This document shows positions 56,085-64,000 of a stretch of 64,000 nucleotides of DNA, piece after piece; the first letter of the stretch is position 1; every line of letters starts with the position of its first letter. Position numbers and translations under genes: made by a program. Source of the stretch: Dastarcus helophoroides (Eukaryota > Arthropoda > Insecta > Coleoptera > Bothrideridae); assembly GCA_028583605.1 (NCBI GenBank), contig CM053336.1:26751170-26815169 (forward strand), written 5' to 3'. A model generated the notes under the pieces. That model made no database searches and had not been told where the DNA came from. It saw nothing but the letters and a program-made list of their open reading frames with translations.

Positions 56085-56480
56085 TAACATGCATGCAAAA
56101 CACTAAAATTGAAAATCTGCTATCCCATCATCAATAATATGTTAGTTTTATTTTAAAAATAAGATTTAAACAAAAGCATTCATGCTTAAATTAAGAAGGC
56201 ACATAACATACCAGTACTAATATATAAAATTATTTGGTGACTTTACATTACTTTGCTAAAGCTAACATTACCATTAATGTGTTTCCTGCTTCCTCACTCA
56301 TTAACTCTTTATCATGCAGTGGTTTATTAGAGCTTTCACTGCAGCAATTTTCTTTAAAAGATACCTATTTTTATTACACAAGATTTTTAATTTTCTTGAT
56401 TTTTCTTTATCACTCATTTTCACAAATCTTAAAATTTTGCGAGCCTTTCAATGGGTTGAAAAATCAGGTGTTATAATTTC
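56085..56480 (-). pseudogene. P2 transposase: intron and upstream coiled-coil exon remnant
   Basis: On the minus strand from about 56460: KMSDKEKSRKLKILCNKNRYLL and KIAAVKALI, then in a shifted frame KELMSEEAGNTLM. This matches the Lys/Leu-rich coiled-coil and LMSEEA block found before the core in THAP9-like proteins. The frame is broken. 56085-56235 is probably intron. Confidence 0.6.
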
Positions 56481-57180
56481 AGAAATAATATGTAAATTTC
56501 GACTTTTTGTGTAAATTTCGGTTTTTTCCAAAAAATCAACTTTTTTCGAAAAATTCGACTTTTTTCGAAAAATTCGACTTTTTTCGAAAAATTCGACTTT
56601 TTTCGAAATATTAGACTTCTGCTAAAAATTTGAAATTATTTTCAAAATACAGCTTTTTAAAAATGTTGATCATTATATACTTCAGTTTTTGGGAAGTATA
56701 TGGGGAGTCAAGGTGCGTACGCAGCGGGGATTGTGATTTATGATTTATGATTTGTTTATTTCCTTAAAATATGTGATTGTATCGCCTAGGATGAAGGTAC
56801 TACATTTTGTCCTATTTACTTCGATGAGACCTCATATAAATCGAACTTCACAGGTAAGTTAGTTTGATGTTGTGATTTTGTTTCTGGCACATTCAATACT
56901 TATTATTACAGTTCTCGGACATTCAAATGAAAATTATATGATTAGTATTTCGCCAACATCTATTTGACAAAATTTCTTATTTTAATAATTCCAGGATTCT
57001 TCCTTCTCAAAATGTTTACTATAAAACCCAAATTTCGCGAAATACGTTCCAAATTTTAATTCGGAATTTTAATTTACGTATTTTACCTCAAAATATTGTG
57101 AATATGTTTCTTGAAATTTCGACTTTTATCTGAACAAGTTGATTTTATCCTTGATATTTCGCTTTAAGGTCGAAATTTAA
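56480..57180. repeat. T-rich repeat with a secreted-gene 3'-flank fragment
   Basis: 56490-56690 repeats the 11.7-11.9-kb unit (TCGACTTTTTTCGAAAAATT, four short tandem copies at about 56543-56610; ATACAGCTTTTTAAAAATGT). 56876-56960 (TTTCTGGCACATTCAATACT...GTTCTCGGACATTC) resembles the 3' flank of the secreted genes (10140-10180). No coding sequence. Confidence 0.65.
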
Positions 57181-57640
57181 AAAAAAAATTAACTTCCTGC
57201 CTTAAATTTAAATTTAAAAAAAAAATTAAAATTGGTGACAAAAAAATCTAAATTTTTTCGAATGGTGTCAAATTTTTTTGAAATTTTTCGGTCTTCTTAA
57301 AACTTCCACTCTAGTTTCCAGAATTAAAGCTTAAAATTTCCCTATTTCTAAATTTTGAAATATTTATAAAATATTGCAAGACCAAAAATTGACTTAAAAA
57401 ATGAAAATTTCCAAAACATTGGTTAAATTTTCAAAAAAGGTGGTGTTTTTGAAAAAAAAATTCGTAATTATACAAAAATAAAGTGTATGAATATCGAAAA
57501 TTTAAAAAAAAAGTGAGAATTTGAAACAAGGTAGCGATTTATAAAAGTCGACATTTTGAAAAATCAAAAGCAAAAAAAATCTTATGAAAGAATTTTTAAA
57601 AATTAAGGCCTCGAGAAATGCTAACATAAAAAATATTGCC
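57180..57640. repeat. A-rich degenerate repeat
   Basis: AAATTT-type repeat, A-rich on the top strand. No gene. Confidence 0.6.
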
Positions 57641-57648
57641 ATTAAAAG

Positions 57649-57752
57649 ACGATGGCTATTTTTATTTTACATTTAGCAGGAATTTCTTCTATTTTAGGAG
57701 CTGTAAATTTTATTACTACAGTAATTAATATACGACCCCATATTAATAACTG
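57649..57752 (+). pseudogene. NUMT: mitochondrial COX1 fragment
   Basis: Reads [20 protein letters not shown] then TTVINIRP in one frame (57654-57749). This is the conserved insect COX1 segment ([20 protein letters not shown]) in the region of the heme-copper core. About 100 bp; outside it the repeat resumes directly. Near-perfect protein match and mitochondrial-style codon use, so the transfer is probably recent. Not a gene in the nucleus. Confidence 0.9.
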
Positions 57753-58489
57753 GAAACTGATCGAAATTTGAAAAAATATTAAATTTTTTTGAAAAAGTCG
57801 AAATTTTCAAAAAAATTGGAATGTGCAAGTTAAAATATTCAAAACTTTATATTTTCAAAAACAAGTCAATTTTTAAAAGTCAAATTTAGGAAAAAAATCG
57901 AAATTTTGAATTAACACACTTTCGGAATATAAGATGGAATTCTTTCTTCTCATTTCCGAAATTACTATAAAAATGTGTGGTGTTTGTTTTAAAATTCTCG
58001 TCACTCTTAAAAATAGCACAATGGAAATCTCAAAAAACAAAAATGTCTTAAAAGAATTTCGAATTCGAGAATGACCTCGAAATTTTAAAAGGTTCTTCAT
58101 TTTAAAATGTTATACTCCTTCTGAGTATCCTGAGTATAACCTAAAATCTATTATTTTTTCTAATTTCGACTGAGATATTAGAATGTTTTTTCTTTTTGTT
58201 AATTGTTAGTTTTGGACTCTTAATGCCTTAGAGTATTTTACCTTTTTGGTGCCTTCTTTAGCTTTCCGTTTTTGCCTAATTTAACATTTTGCTAACCTTT
58301 TAACCTTGCTTAATTGTGCTTAAAATCGGTATCCAATAAAAAGAAATGGCACCAATTTTGAAAAAAAACATCCTTGCATTTCGGTACGAAAACAAAATGA
58401 TCCGTTAAAAATGGTTTTGAAAAAGGTCGCACATCTGGGAAATTCAGTTCTATCTAGTGTGAAACCAAAAAATTTCGAGGGGGGCTGCA
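57753..58489. repeat. A-rich repeat and unassigned sequence
   Basis: 57780-58140 is A-rich repeat. 58145-58460 is mixed unique sequence with no open frame. Nothing else seen. Confidence 0.5.
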
Positions 58490-58518
58490 GTCCCCTAGCC
58501 CCCCTGGTTACGGGCCTG
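58480..58518. mobile_element. Terminus of a hAT-like element
   Basis: The complement reads CAGGCCCGTAACCAGGGGGG from 58518, a GC-rich CAGG-type terminus common in hAT elements, with a GGGGGGCTGCAGTCCCC palindrome inside. The other end was not found. Confidence 0.45.
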
Positions 58519-58521
58519 GCT

Positions 58522-58700
58522 GGAACCTTCTAGAACCGGAAAGGGGATCTCTAAATAAGGCGGTCCGGTCGGCTTTCCCTCAGTTAGTTAGTTCATTAAA
58601 CAGTGTAGTTAGAAGTCGTTAAATAAATTAGTGAATTACAATTGTACGTAGTGTTCCGGAATCAGTCTAGAAACAAAGTGGTTACAATTCACCAAGTGTT
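58522..58700 (+). promoter_or_regulatory. Heat-shock-type promoter in a repeated (LTR-like) element, copy B
   Basis: GAA/TTC/GAA heat-shock element at 58523-58535 with a further GAA at 58539. A TAAATAA TATA-like box at 58552, and GGCTTTCCCTCAGTTAG with the initiator TCAGT at 58580-58584 (spacing 30). The leader CAGTTAG...AAATTAGTGAATTACAATTG parallels copy A. No gene follows; A-rich repeat begins at about 58730. Confidence 0.65.
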
Positions 58701-58729
58701 AATCATTCAAACTGATAAGCCGCAACAAT

Positions 58730-60045
58730 ATTAGGGTTTTGGAAATAAAAAATTTTTGAAAAAGTCCAAATTTTAGAAAATAAGACGAAATATTCCAAAA
58801 AACAAGGTTCAAATTTTGAAAACAATGAGAATTTTTTTAAAAAAGATTACATTTTGGAAAATATTTTAATTTTAAATAATGTAAAAATTTTCAAGTAAAG
58901 TTAAAACTACCGAGATTTTCAAAAAAATAATCGAAATTAAAAAAAAATAGTTCAATACTATGAACTATGAAATTTGAACATTTAAAGAATAAAAAAACTT
59001 TAAAATAAATATAATTTTCCAAAAAAAATAAAATCTTTGAAATTAGTAGAATAAGATTTCAAAAATGGTAAAGATTTTGAACAAAATCAAGATATTAAAA
59101 AATTGAAAAATTTTGGGTCAAATTTTCAAAATAAAACGAATATTTCGGAGTCTGCACATTGAGAAAAACCCAAAGTTATCAGAAAAATTTAAATTTTCAC
59201 AAATGGTCGAAATTTTGAAGTTGAGATTTTCATAAAGATGGAAAGCTTAAAACATTTTTTAAATTTCAATATCAGCATTTTTGAAATAAAATTGTGGACA
59301 TTTTCAAAAAAAAATTAGAAAATTACGAGATGTTAACAAAAATTCAAATGGTCGAAAATTTCAAAAAATTCGACTTCAAAGAATTTCCCTATTTAAAAAC
59401 ACAATCGAAATTTTCAACAAAAAAACGGAACTTTTAAAAAAATGTAGTGTGAAAAAACTCAAAATTTTGAAAAATAATAGCTGAAAACTAACAAAATCAA
59501 CATTTTGAGAAAAAAAAATTTATGATTTTAAATAAATTTCTATTTCAAAATATTCAAATTTTCAAAAAATAGTAAAATTTTGATAAGAGTTGAAAAATTT
59601 CAACTATTTTAAATTATAAAAAAAGTCAAGCTTACAAAAAACTTGATATTTTCAAAAAGAATTGGAATTTTCAAGCAGCGAAAAATTTGAAAATATAAGG
59701 AAATCTTCGAAAAATTCAGCATTTTCAAAAAGGCTTTCTAAATGTGCGAAAAAAAGTTAAAATTTTGGAAAGTCAAAATTAAAAAAAAAATAAAATTTTC
59801 AACTTTCAACTAAAATTTGAAAAAAGTAAAATTTTAAAAATAGTCGAAAATTTTTTCACATAAGTTAAAGTTTTTAGAAAATAATCGATCTTTTTTTCGA
59901 AATTTAAATTTTTATGAAAAATTCAATTTTCAAAATTTTCAGAAAAGAATCGAAATTTTGAAAAAAAGAAACGAGAAAGATTAAAATAGGGAAATGATGA
60001 AATGTTCAAAAAAAATGTCGAAATTATTAAAAAAAATGTAATTTT
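58730..60045. repeat. A-rich degenerate repeat
   Basis: Strongly A-rich top strand with the AAATTTTGA/TCGAAATTT phrases. No gene. Confidence 0.7.
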
Positions 60046-60049
60046 TTTT

Positions 60050-60284
60050 TGGTGGAACGGACTGATCCTTGGTTATCTTTAAAAATTGAAATACAAATCT
60101 TGTCCGCTGAAACCAAGAAAGATTAAAAACACAACAAAGTCTGCTCTAACGCGTTTCGATAACCAAGCTATCATCTTCAAAGAGATACATAGAGAGAAAT
60201 AAATATTTTTCTGAAGATGATAGTTTAGCTATCGAAACGCGTTAGAACAAGCTTTGTTGTGTTTTTTAATCTTTCTTCTTGTAC
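60050..60284. mobile_element. Foldback element FB, full copy (d)
   Basis: The left arm runs GGACTGATCCTTGGTTATCT to ACCAAGCTATCATCTTC. The right arm runs GAAGATGATAGTTTAGCTATC to GTTTTTTAATCTTTCTT. The loop is about 30 bp (GAGATACATAGAGAGAAATA). The right arm has CTGAAGA and GAAAC around a GATAG/CTATC hairpin, hammerhead-like, but with an extra base. It is fused on its right to a secreted-gene 3' UTR fragment. Confidence 0.8.
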
Positions 60285-60376
60285 ATGTACAGATTTGTTT
60301 AAAAAATTTAGGTTACATAAATACGTTATTTTTTTGGCATATTCAGTGCATATTATTGGAGTTCTAGGACACTTCT
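60285..60376 (+). repeat. Fragment of secreted-gene 3' UTR
   Basis: GTACATGTACAGATTTGTTT, then AATTTAGGTTACATAAATAC, then GCATATTCAGTG and GGAGTTCTAGGACA. This parallels 10085-10180. The coding exon is absent, so it is a third, gene-less copy of this flank. Confidence 0.7.
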
Positions 60377-60700
60377 ATCTACAGTGTACGCAGTCTATTG
60401 TATTGCTTGAATTGGAAACCATGCTAACTCGTGCGATATTCATAAATCCACTTCTTGGCCATATCCATTCAAGACCCTTTGCCGTCCCCTGAAGTTTTGT
60501 TGTTGTTCTTCTTAAGTTTATTTCTTACTAGCTGTTACCCGTGATATCGTCCTCGTGGAATTGGATAACGGTTTTTCTAGAAAATCTTAACACACTATTT
60601 TACTTCCTCGATATTTGATTAAAAAACCACTTTCAATGTTACGCATTGTCCATTTCCGGGTGCGGCCATCAGTTGAATCCACATCCAAGCTTAGATTTTT
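60377..60700. other. Unassigned, with a common insect-repeat end
   Basis: ACTAGCTGTTACCCGTGATATC (about 60528) resembles the CTAGCTGTTGCCCGCGGCTT-type ends frequent in insect repeats. The rest is unremarkable. Confidence 0.4.
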
Positions 60701-60803
60701 GTATTATTATTATTACTCCTTTCGCAAAGGGAAAACCCATTATGCTTTCAAAGCACTGCGAGTAGGATGTGGAAACAAGGATAGATGGCGATGAACCGCC
60801 TTC

Positions 60804-61456
60804 TTAAACGAGGATAGGTGGTAATTTTTGGAGAAAAATTCCTTTCGGTAACAAGTTCCATAACTTGAAAGTTCTACAGGAAAAAAAGTCTCCATAGAAA
60901 GAAGTCCTCACTGTGTCAAGCTGGACCGCACAAGAATTTGCTGTCTCCGACTCTCTAATATGCCTCAAGAACCTTGCCCTTGGGGGATCAATCCTATTAG
61001 TTCCAGCGAGCATCTTCCGTGATAGTACTTGTAGAAAAGAGACAAGTCGCCAACCATACGCCTGTGCTCTAGTGTTTCGAGAGAATCGGTCAGACTTTCT
61101 TCATCAATTAGGCGAATCGCTCTTCTTTGAATTGAATCCAGGAGAGCTAAGATGTGTTTTGGGGCTGAACTCCAAACATGAGAACAGTATTCCAGTGCTG
61201 GCCTAACTTGAGCTTCGTATAGTGTTAATAGCTGATGAGATGTGAAGTACTTTTTAGCTCTAAAAAGAAAACCTAGCTTCTGAGGGGCGAATTTGGCGCA
61301 CACATGATCGTCCCAAGAGAAGTTCGTGCTCGCATTCGCTCCTAGGATAGATAGATTAGATCCCATCGAAATGACTTTACCGTCCATTAGTATGTTTAGT
61401 ATGTTTGTCCCTTGATGTTTTCTTAGAGAAAACCACGGCTTAAGTTTTTGAAGCAA
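60804..61456 (-). pseudogene. LINE ORF2 C-terminal region
   Basis: 163 codons with MGSNLSILGANASTNFSWDDHVCAKF, LLTLYEAQVRPALEYCSHVW (a typical LINE C-terminal block) and LLDSIQRRAIRLIDEE, then in another frame RTSFYGDFFSCRTFKLWNLLP before the 3' UTR. Confidence 0.85.
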
Positions 61457-62600
61457 ACAAATTGTTCTTACCCCATTCCAGAATTATCTCAAGATCTCGA
61501 TTAATTGTCTGTATCTGCTGTTTCCTTAGTCGATCTAAAGCAGTGATAGATAATGGTTTGTTGGAGAAAAAAGATGACACAAGGTTACTATCATCTGCGT
61601 AGCTGTATATAGGATTGAAAGTTGAAGCTAAGAGATCGTGTATGTGTAACGGAAATAGGGTAGGAGCCAGAACAGACCGCTGAGGCACCCCTGCGTTAAT
61701 CGCAAATGTCTTGGATGAGATGCCATAGATGGCGACCTGAAGAGATCTGTCGGCAAGAAAATTAAATATCAAATGACAGACTCCAGGAGGAAGACCATAA
61801 GATGGTAATTTGGCGAGAAGAGATCGGTGCTAGACTCTGTCAAAGGCCTTTGAGATATCCAATGCCACAATTCTAGCCTCACCATGTTTTTCCATAGCTG
61901 AGTTACAGATATGAGTAACATATTGCGGTAGATCGCCAATGGAACGTTGTTGTCTAAAAGCGTATTGCCGGTCGAAGATGATTCTATTTTCCTCCAGATA
62001 CTTGAGAATCTCGATGTTGATAACCTTTTCCATCACTTTAGATATAACGGGTAACAAAGATTTAGGGCGGTAGTTTTTGGGGACAGGGTGCATCCCAGCA
62101 GATATCCAGATGTTAGGGAATACACCTTTACTGTAAGAGAGTGTAAACAATTTGCTAACATGTCAGCCTTTTCTTTGGAGGTAGTAGCAATATTGCTTTT
62201 TTCATAGAGTAAAGGTGGAAAATTTGAAGGTGTAAAATTCTTTCTAATCGACTTTACAAATCCCCAAAAGGACCTGAAACCGTTCGGGCAGTTGATAAGC
62301 CTCTGGCGCATTTTACGATCGAAATCACCTTTTGCCTCGGTCAATAACCTGTTTACAAGAATTTCGTGCATCTACAAATATGGTCCGAGTCTCGATTGAG
62401 GGATTATTTGGCCAACGACGATATGCGCGATTTTTGCAGGAGACAGCCTGAGCACATTTTTTACTGGATTTACTGGAGGCAGACTTCTTTTGAGAGAGGG
62501 GAATTGAAAATTCCATACCAATTAGGATAGTTTCCGTGATAGATTCGGCGACTAAGGAAGGGTTGTCTGAGTTAAAGCAGACTTCCTGCGATGGAAAAGA
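61440..62600 (-). pseudogene. LINE reverse transcriptase (frameshifted)
   Basis: Pieces in order: NRAYRRWPNNP (before RT), RLINCPNGFRSFWGFVKSIRK, ANCLHSLTVKVYSL, then PKNYRPKSLLPVISKVMEKVI (RT block), IIFDRQYAFRQQRSIGDL, RIVALDISKAFDRV (catalytic Asp), GVPQRSVLAPTLFPLHIHDL (G of the usual QGSVL is R), YSYADDSNLVSSF (YADD), INRDLEIILEWGKNNL. At least three frame changes. Confidence 0.85.
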
Positions 62601-63190
62601 TGCAAAGAAATCTCTTAATTCTTCCCAGTTTGCAGAGTTAAAGTGCCAAACCCTACGGACTGCGTCTGGGAAAGAGGTGGTATAGGAAGCGAGCGAGAGG
62701 CTGCTACAATCTTGTGATCCGAATTTCCAAGCGGTGATGTCACGGAGATTTTATACGAATTTGGTGAATTTGTATGGCAAAGGTCGAGTCGATTAGGTTG
62801 ATGGGAATCTACATCAGGAATTCTTGTGGGTTCCTCATCTAATTGCGATAATCCACAAGTGATGGCGAAAGCCTCTGCCACACTTCCTGCGTCGTCAGTT
62901 CGGGAAGAAAACATTAGCCAGGGACTGTTTTGTATGTTGAAGTCACCGAGAAAGACAACCTCAGCGTTTGGATAATTCGTCTATAGATGATCAAAGGTTA
63001 CGGAGAGTTAAGAGAAGAGCTGTCTGTATGAGGGATCGTTTGGAGATAAATAAACTGAACAGATGAATATTACTTCACTTTTGGAGCAGATTTTCTACCA
63101 AATCACATCATGATCAGCAGATTCCAGTGCTTCTTCTCGTTGACAGGACAGGTCGCTTCGCGTAAAAGCACAAATTCCCCTCTTGTTATC
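62600..63190 (-). pseudogene. LINE endonuclease domain (truncated, broken)
   Basis: From the break: RGICAFTRSDLSC, then VIFICSVYLSPNDPSYRQ, then VVFLGDFNIQNSPWL (GDFN catalytic motif), RLDLCHTNSPNSY and VTSPLGNSDHKIV (SDH catalytic His). Interrupted by a stop near 62985 and one frame change. Confidence 0.8.
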
Positions 63191-63234
63191 CCCCTCTTGT
63201 TATTCCCCTCTTGTTATTGTTTATTTGCGCAATA

Positions 63235-63806
63235 ATTATCATGATTGGATTAAAATATTGCATTGTCATCGAGTTCCGAGCTATGGTTAAAGTTTTAAGT
63301 CTCTTTTCATGATAGCACGGCATGGCCCTGAAGACACAGAATCCGTTTTTAAAGATAAAAATTGACTTGTTTCGCGATTTGCGAAATATTAAATTGATTC
63401 GTTTCATTGGCACCATTTCATAAATATAGATGTTTGGAATTGTCAGCTATAATCGAAAAGTCCAATATTTTTAATTTTGCATATCAGGATCAAATATTAA
63501 AAGGCTACACTGGAACATTATTGCATTATTAAAATTGGCCATGTCTGTAAAAGCTAATGGATTCAATAATTTGGTATCTTCTGGCGATATTTGATGTTTA
63601 TAGAATGAAAAAATATTTCAATTTTTTTCCTTTCTCTTTAAGAAAAAATTTCAAATACTTTTTTCAAAATGGTAATTCCTTAGTTAACTGTTAACTTTAG
63701 TATGTATTGCAAAAATATATGTGTACATATTTATTTAAACATTATTTCCCCTTGATAATAAATATATTTTATTTTGAAGACAAACATGAATTGATATTTG
63801 TTTTAG
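63235..63806. other. Unassigned; possible intron of the right-edge gene
   Basis: AT-rich, ending TTTGTTTTAG (acceptor) at 63797-63806. No other gene seen. Confidence 0.4.
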
Positions 63807-64000
63807 GTGATCCTTTATATATAGTGTATTATACTCTGACGGATTTAATAAAATATTCTTTGTGTGCAAGGGTCTTGGCCTATTATTTTATATTGTTCCA
63901 AGTGTCGGCAGTTCTATTCACGGCATATTTATGGCTTCAAACAAGGAATTATCGAACAATGATCGACTATGTGCCCACCTGCTTTGCAACTTTCTATGTA
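63807..64000 (+). CDS. Partial exon, possible membrane protein (host gene)
   Basis: From a TTTTAG acceptor the frame is open to the window end: 64 codons starting at 63809, plus a two-base phase remnant. It reads DPLYIVYYTLTDLIKY, then CARVLAYYFILFQVSAVLF, then TAYLWLQTRNYRTMIDYVP, then TCFATFYV. It has no repeat-like bias and two hydrophobic stretches (about residues 18-38 and the last 10), so a multi-pass membrane protein such as a chemoreceptor is possible. I do not recognise it. The rest lies beyond the window. Confidence 0.45.

Larger units (their letters stand above)
50693..56470 (-). mobile_element. P/THAP element P2, split by TE-X
   Basis: Minus strand: coiled-coil exon (about 56460-56235), core exon (56084-54915), [TE-X 54914-51226], C-terminal exon (51225-50693). 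The core is about 390 codons. The THAP finger is missing, since AT-rich repeat begins at 56480. It differs from P1 throughout, so it is another family, not a duplicate. Confidence 0.8.
60702..63190 (-). mobile_element. 5'-truncated LINE with a (TAA)n tail
   Basis: Minus strand: partial endonuclease (from about 63190), SDH box, RT, C-terminal region, ending in CTTTGCGAAAGGAG(TAA)n (plus-strand ATTATTATTATTACTCCTTTC at about 60702-60722). A TAA tail and the protein pattern point to the I/Jockey/CR1 side of LINEs. 63185-63230 has CCCCTCTTGTTATT in three copies at the 5' break. Confidence 0.8.

Noticed and set aside
60225..60260. True hammerhead ribozyme in the foldback element
   Set aside because: CTGAAGA and GAAAC are present, but stem II needs an unpaired base after A9 and stem I is weak; kept only as a hypothesis.
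1..64000. CRISPR array, bacterial operons or rRNA genes
   Set aside because: No direct repeats with unique spacers of constant length, no Shine-Dalgarno-spaced genes and no rRNA motifs; intron and transposon content is eukaryotic.

Overview
This is an AT-rich eukaryotic window that reads as an insect nuclear genome. The evidence is an intron-split secreted-protein gene with arthropod-type TATA/TCAGT promoters, THAP/P-type transposons, an errantivirus-like (gypsy-group) provirus with an env remnant, PHD-finger LINEs, a piggyBac-type TTAA element, and a mitochondrial COX1 fragment that reads as insect. The order cannot be fixed from sequence alone; a beetle is only a guess. Almost everything is transposon or degenerate repeat. 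Host genes are confined to two copies of one small secreted-protein gene and part of one exon at the right edge.

Region 1 (1-28.4 kb): a 7-bp microsatellite, then long blocks of degenerate AT-rich repeat built on the phrase AAATTTCGACTTTTT. The blocks alternate in strand (T-rich or A-rich) and hide higher-order units of about 228, 310, 465 and 570 bp. Two paralogous copies of a two-exon gene lie in this sea: exon 1 at 3788 with exon 2 at 9491, and exon 1 at 26321 with exon 2 at 26764. They share 344 identical bases inside exon 2, flanked by clearly diverged sequence, which suggests gene conversion. Copy 2 has a nonsense change. Copy 1 has a one-base difference that makes it read through into its own 3' UTR. 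A hAT-like insertion with an 8-bp target duplication follows both genes; in copy 1 it has grown to about 6 kb and carries a TTAA-flanked piggyBac-type MITE. A 0.63-kb inverted repeat at 16.3-19.0 kb surrounds another hAT-like element.

Region 2 (28.4-33.3 kb): a promoter-like repeat with two perfect heat-shock elements, then a terminal-inverted-repeat transposon. Its decayed transposase shows the RAG1-type C-x2-C ... H-x4-H ... E arrangement.

Region 3 (33.4-56.5 kb): a nested stack. P/THAP element P1 (+ strand) is split by a CR1/Jockey-type LINE, which is itself split by an 0.8-kb palindromic element carrying two identical hammerhead ribozymes in opposite orientation. P1 is split again by a 4-kb element called TE-X here. 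P1 is followed by a truncated errantivirus-like provirus and then by a second, different P element (P2, - strand), which is also split by TE-X. The two TE-X copies are inverted relative to each other and have the same target-side bases.

Region 4 (56.5-64 kb): more AT-rich repeat, a COX1 NUMT, fragments of the secreted-gene 3' flank, a second heat-shock-element promoter repeat, a foldback element, and a truncated LINE with a (TAA)n tail. At the extreme right is an open exon of a possible membrane protein. The stack gives a relative insertion order. The features most worth testing are the hammerheads, the RAG1-like transposase, TE-X, and the conversion/read-through history of the secreted gene.
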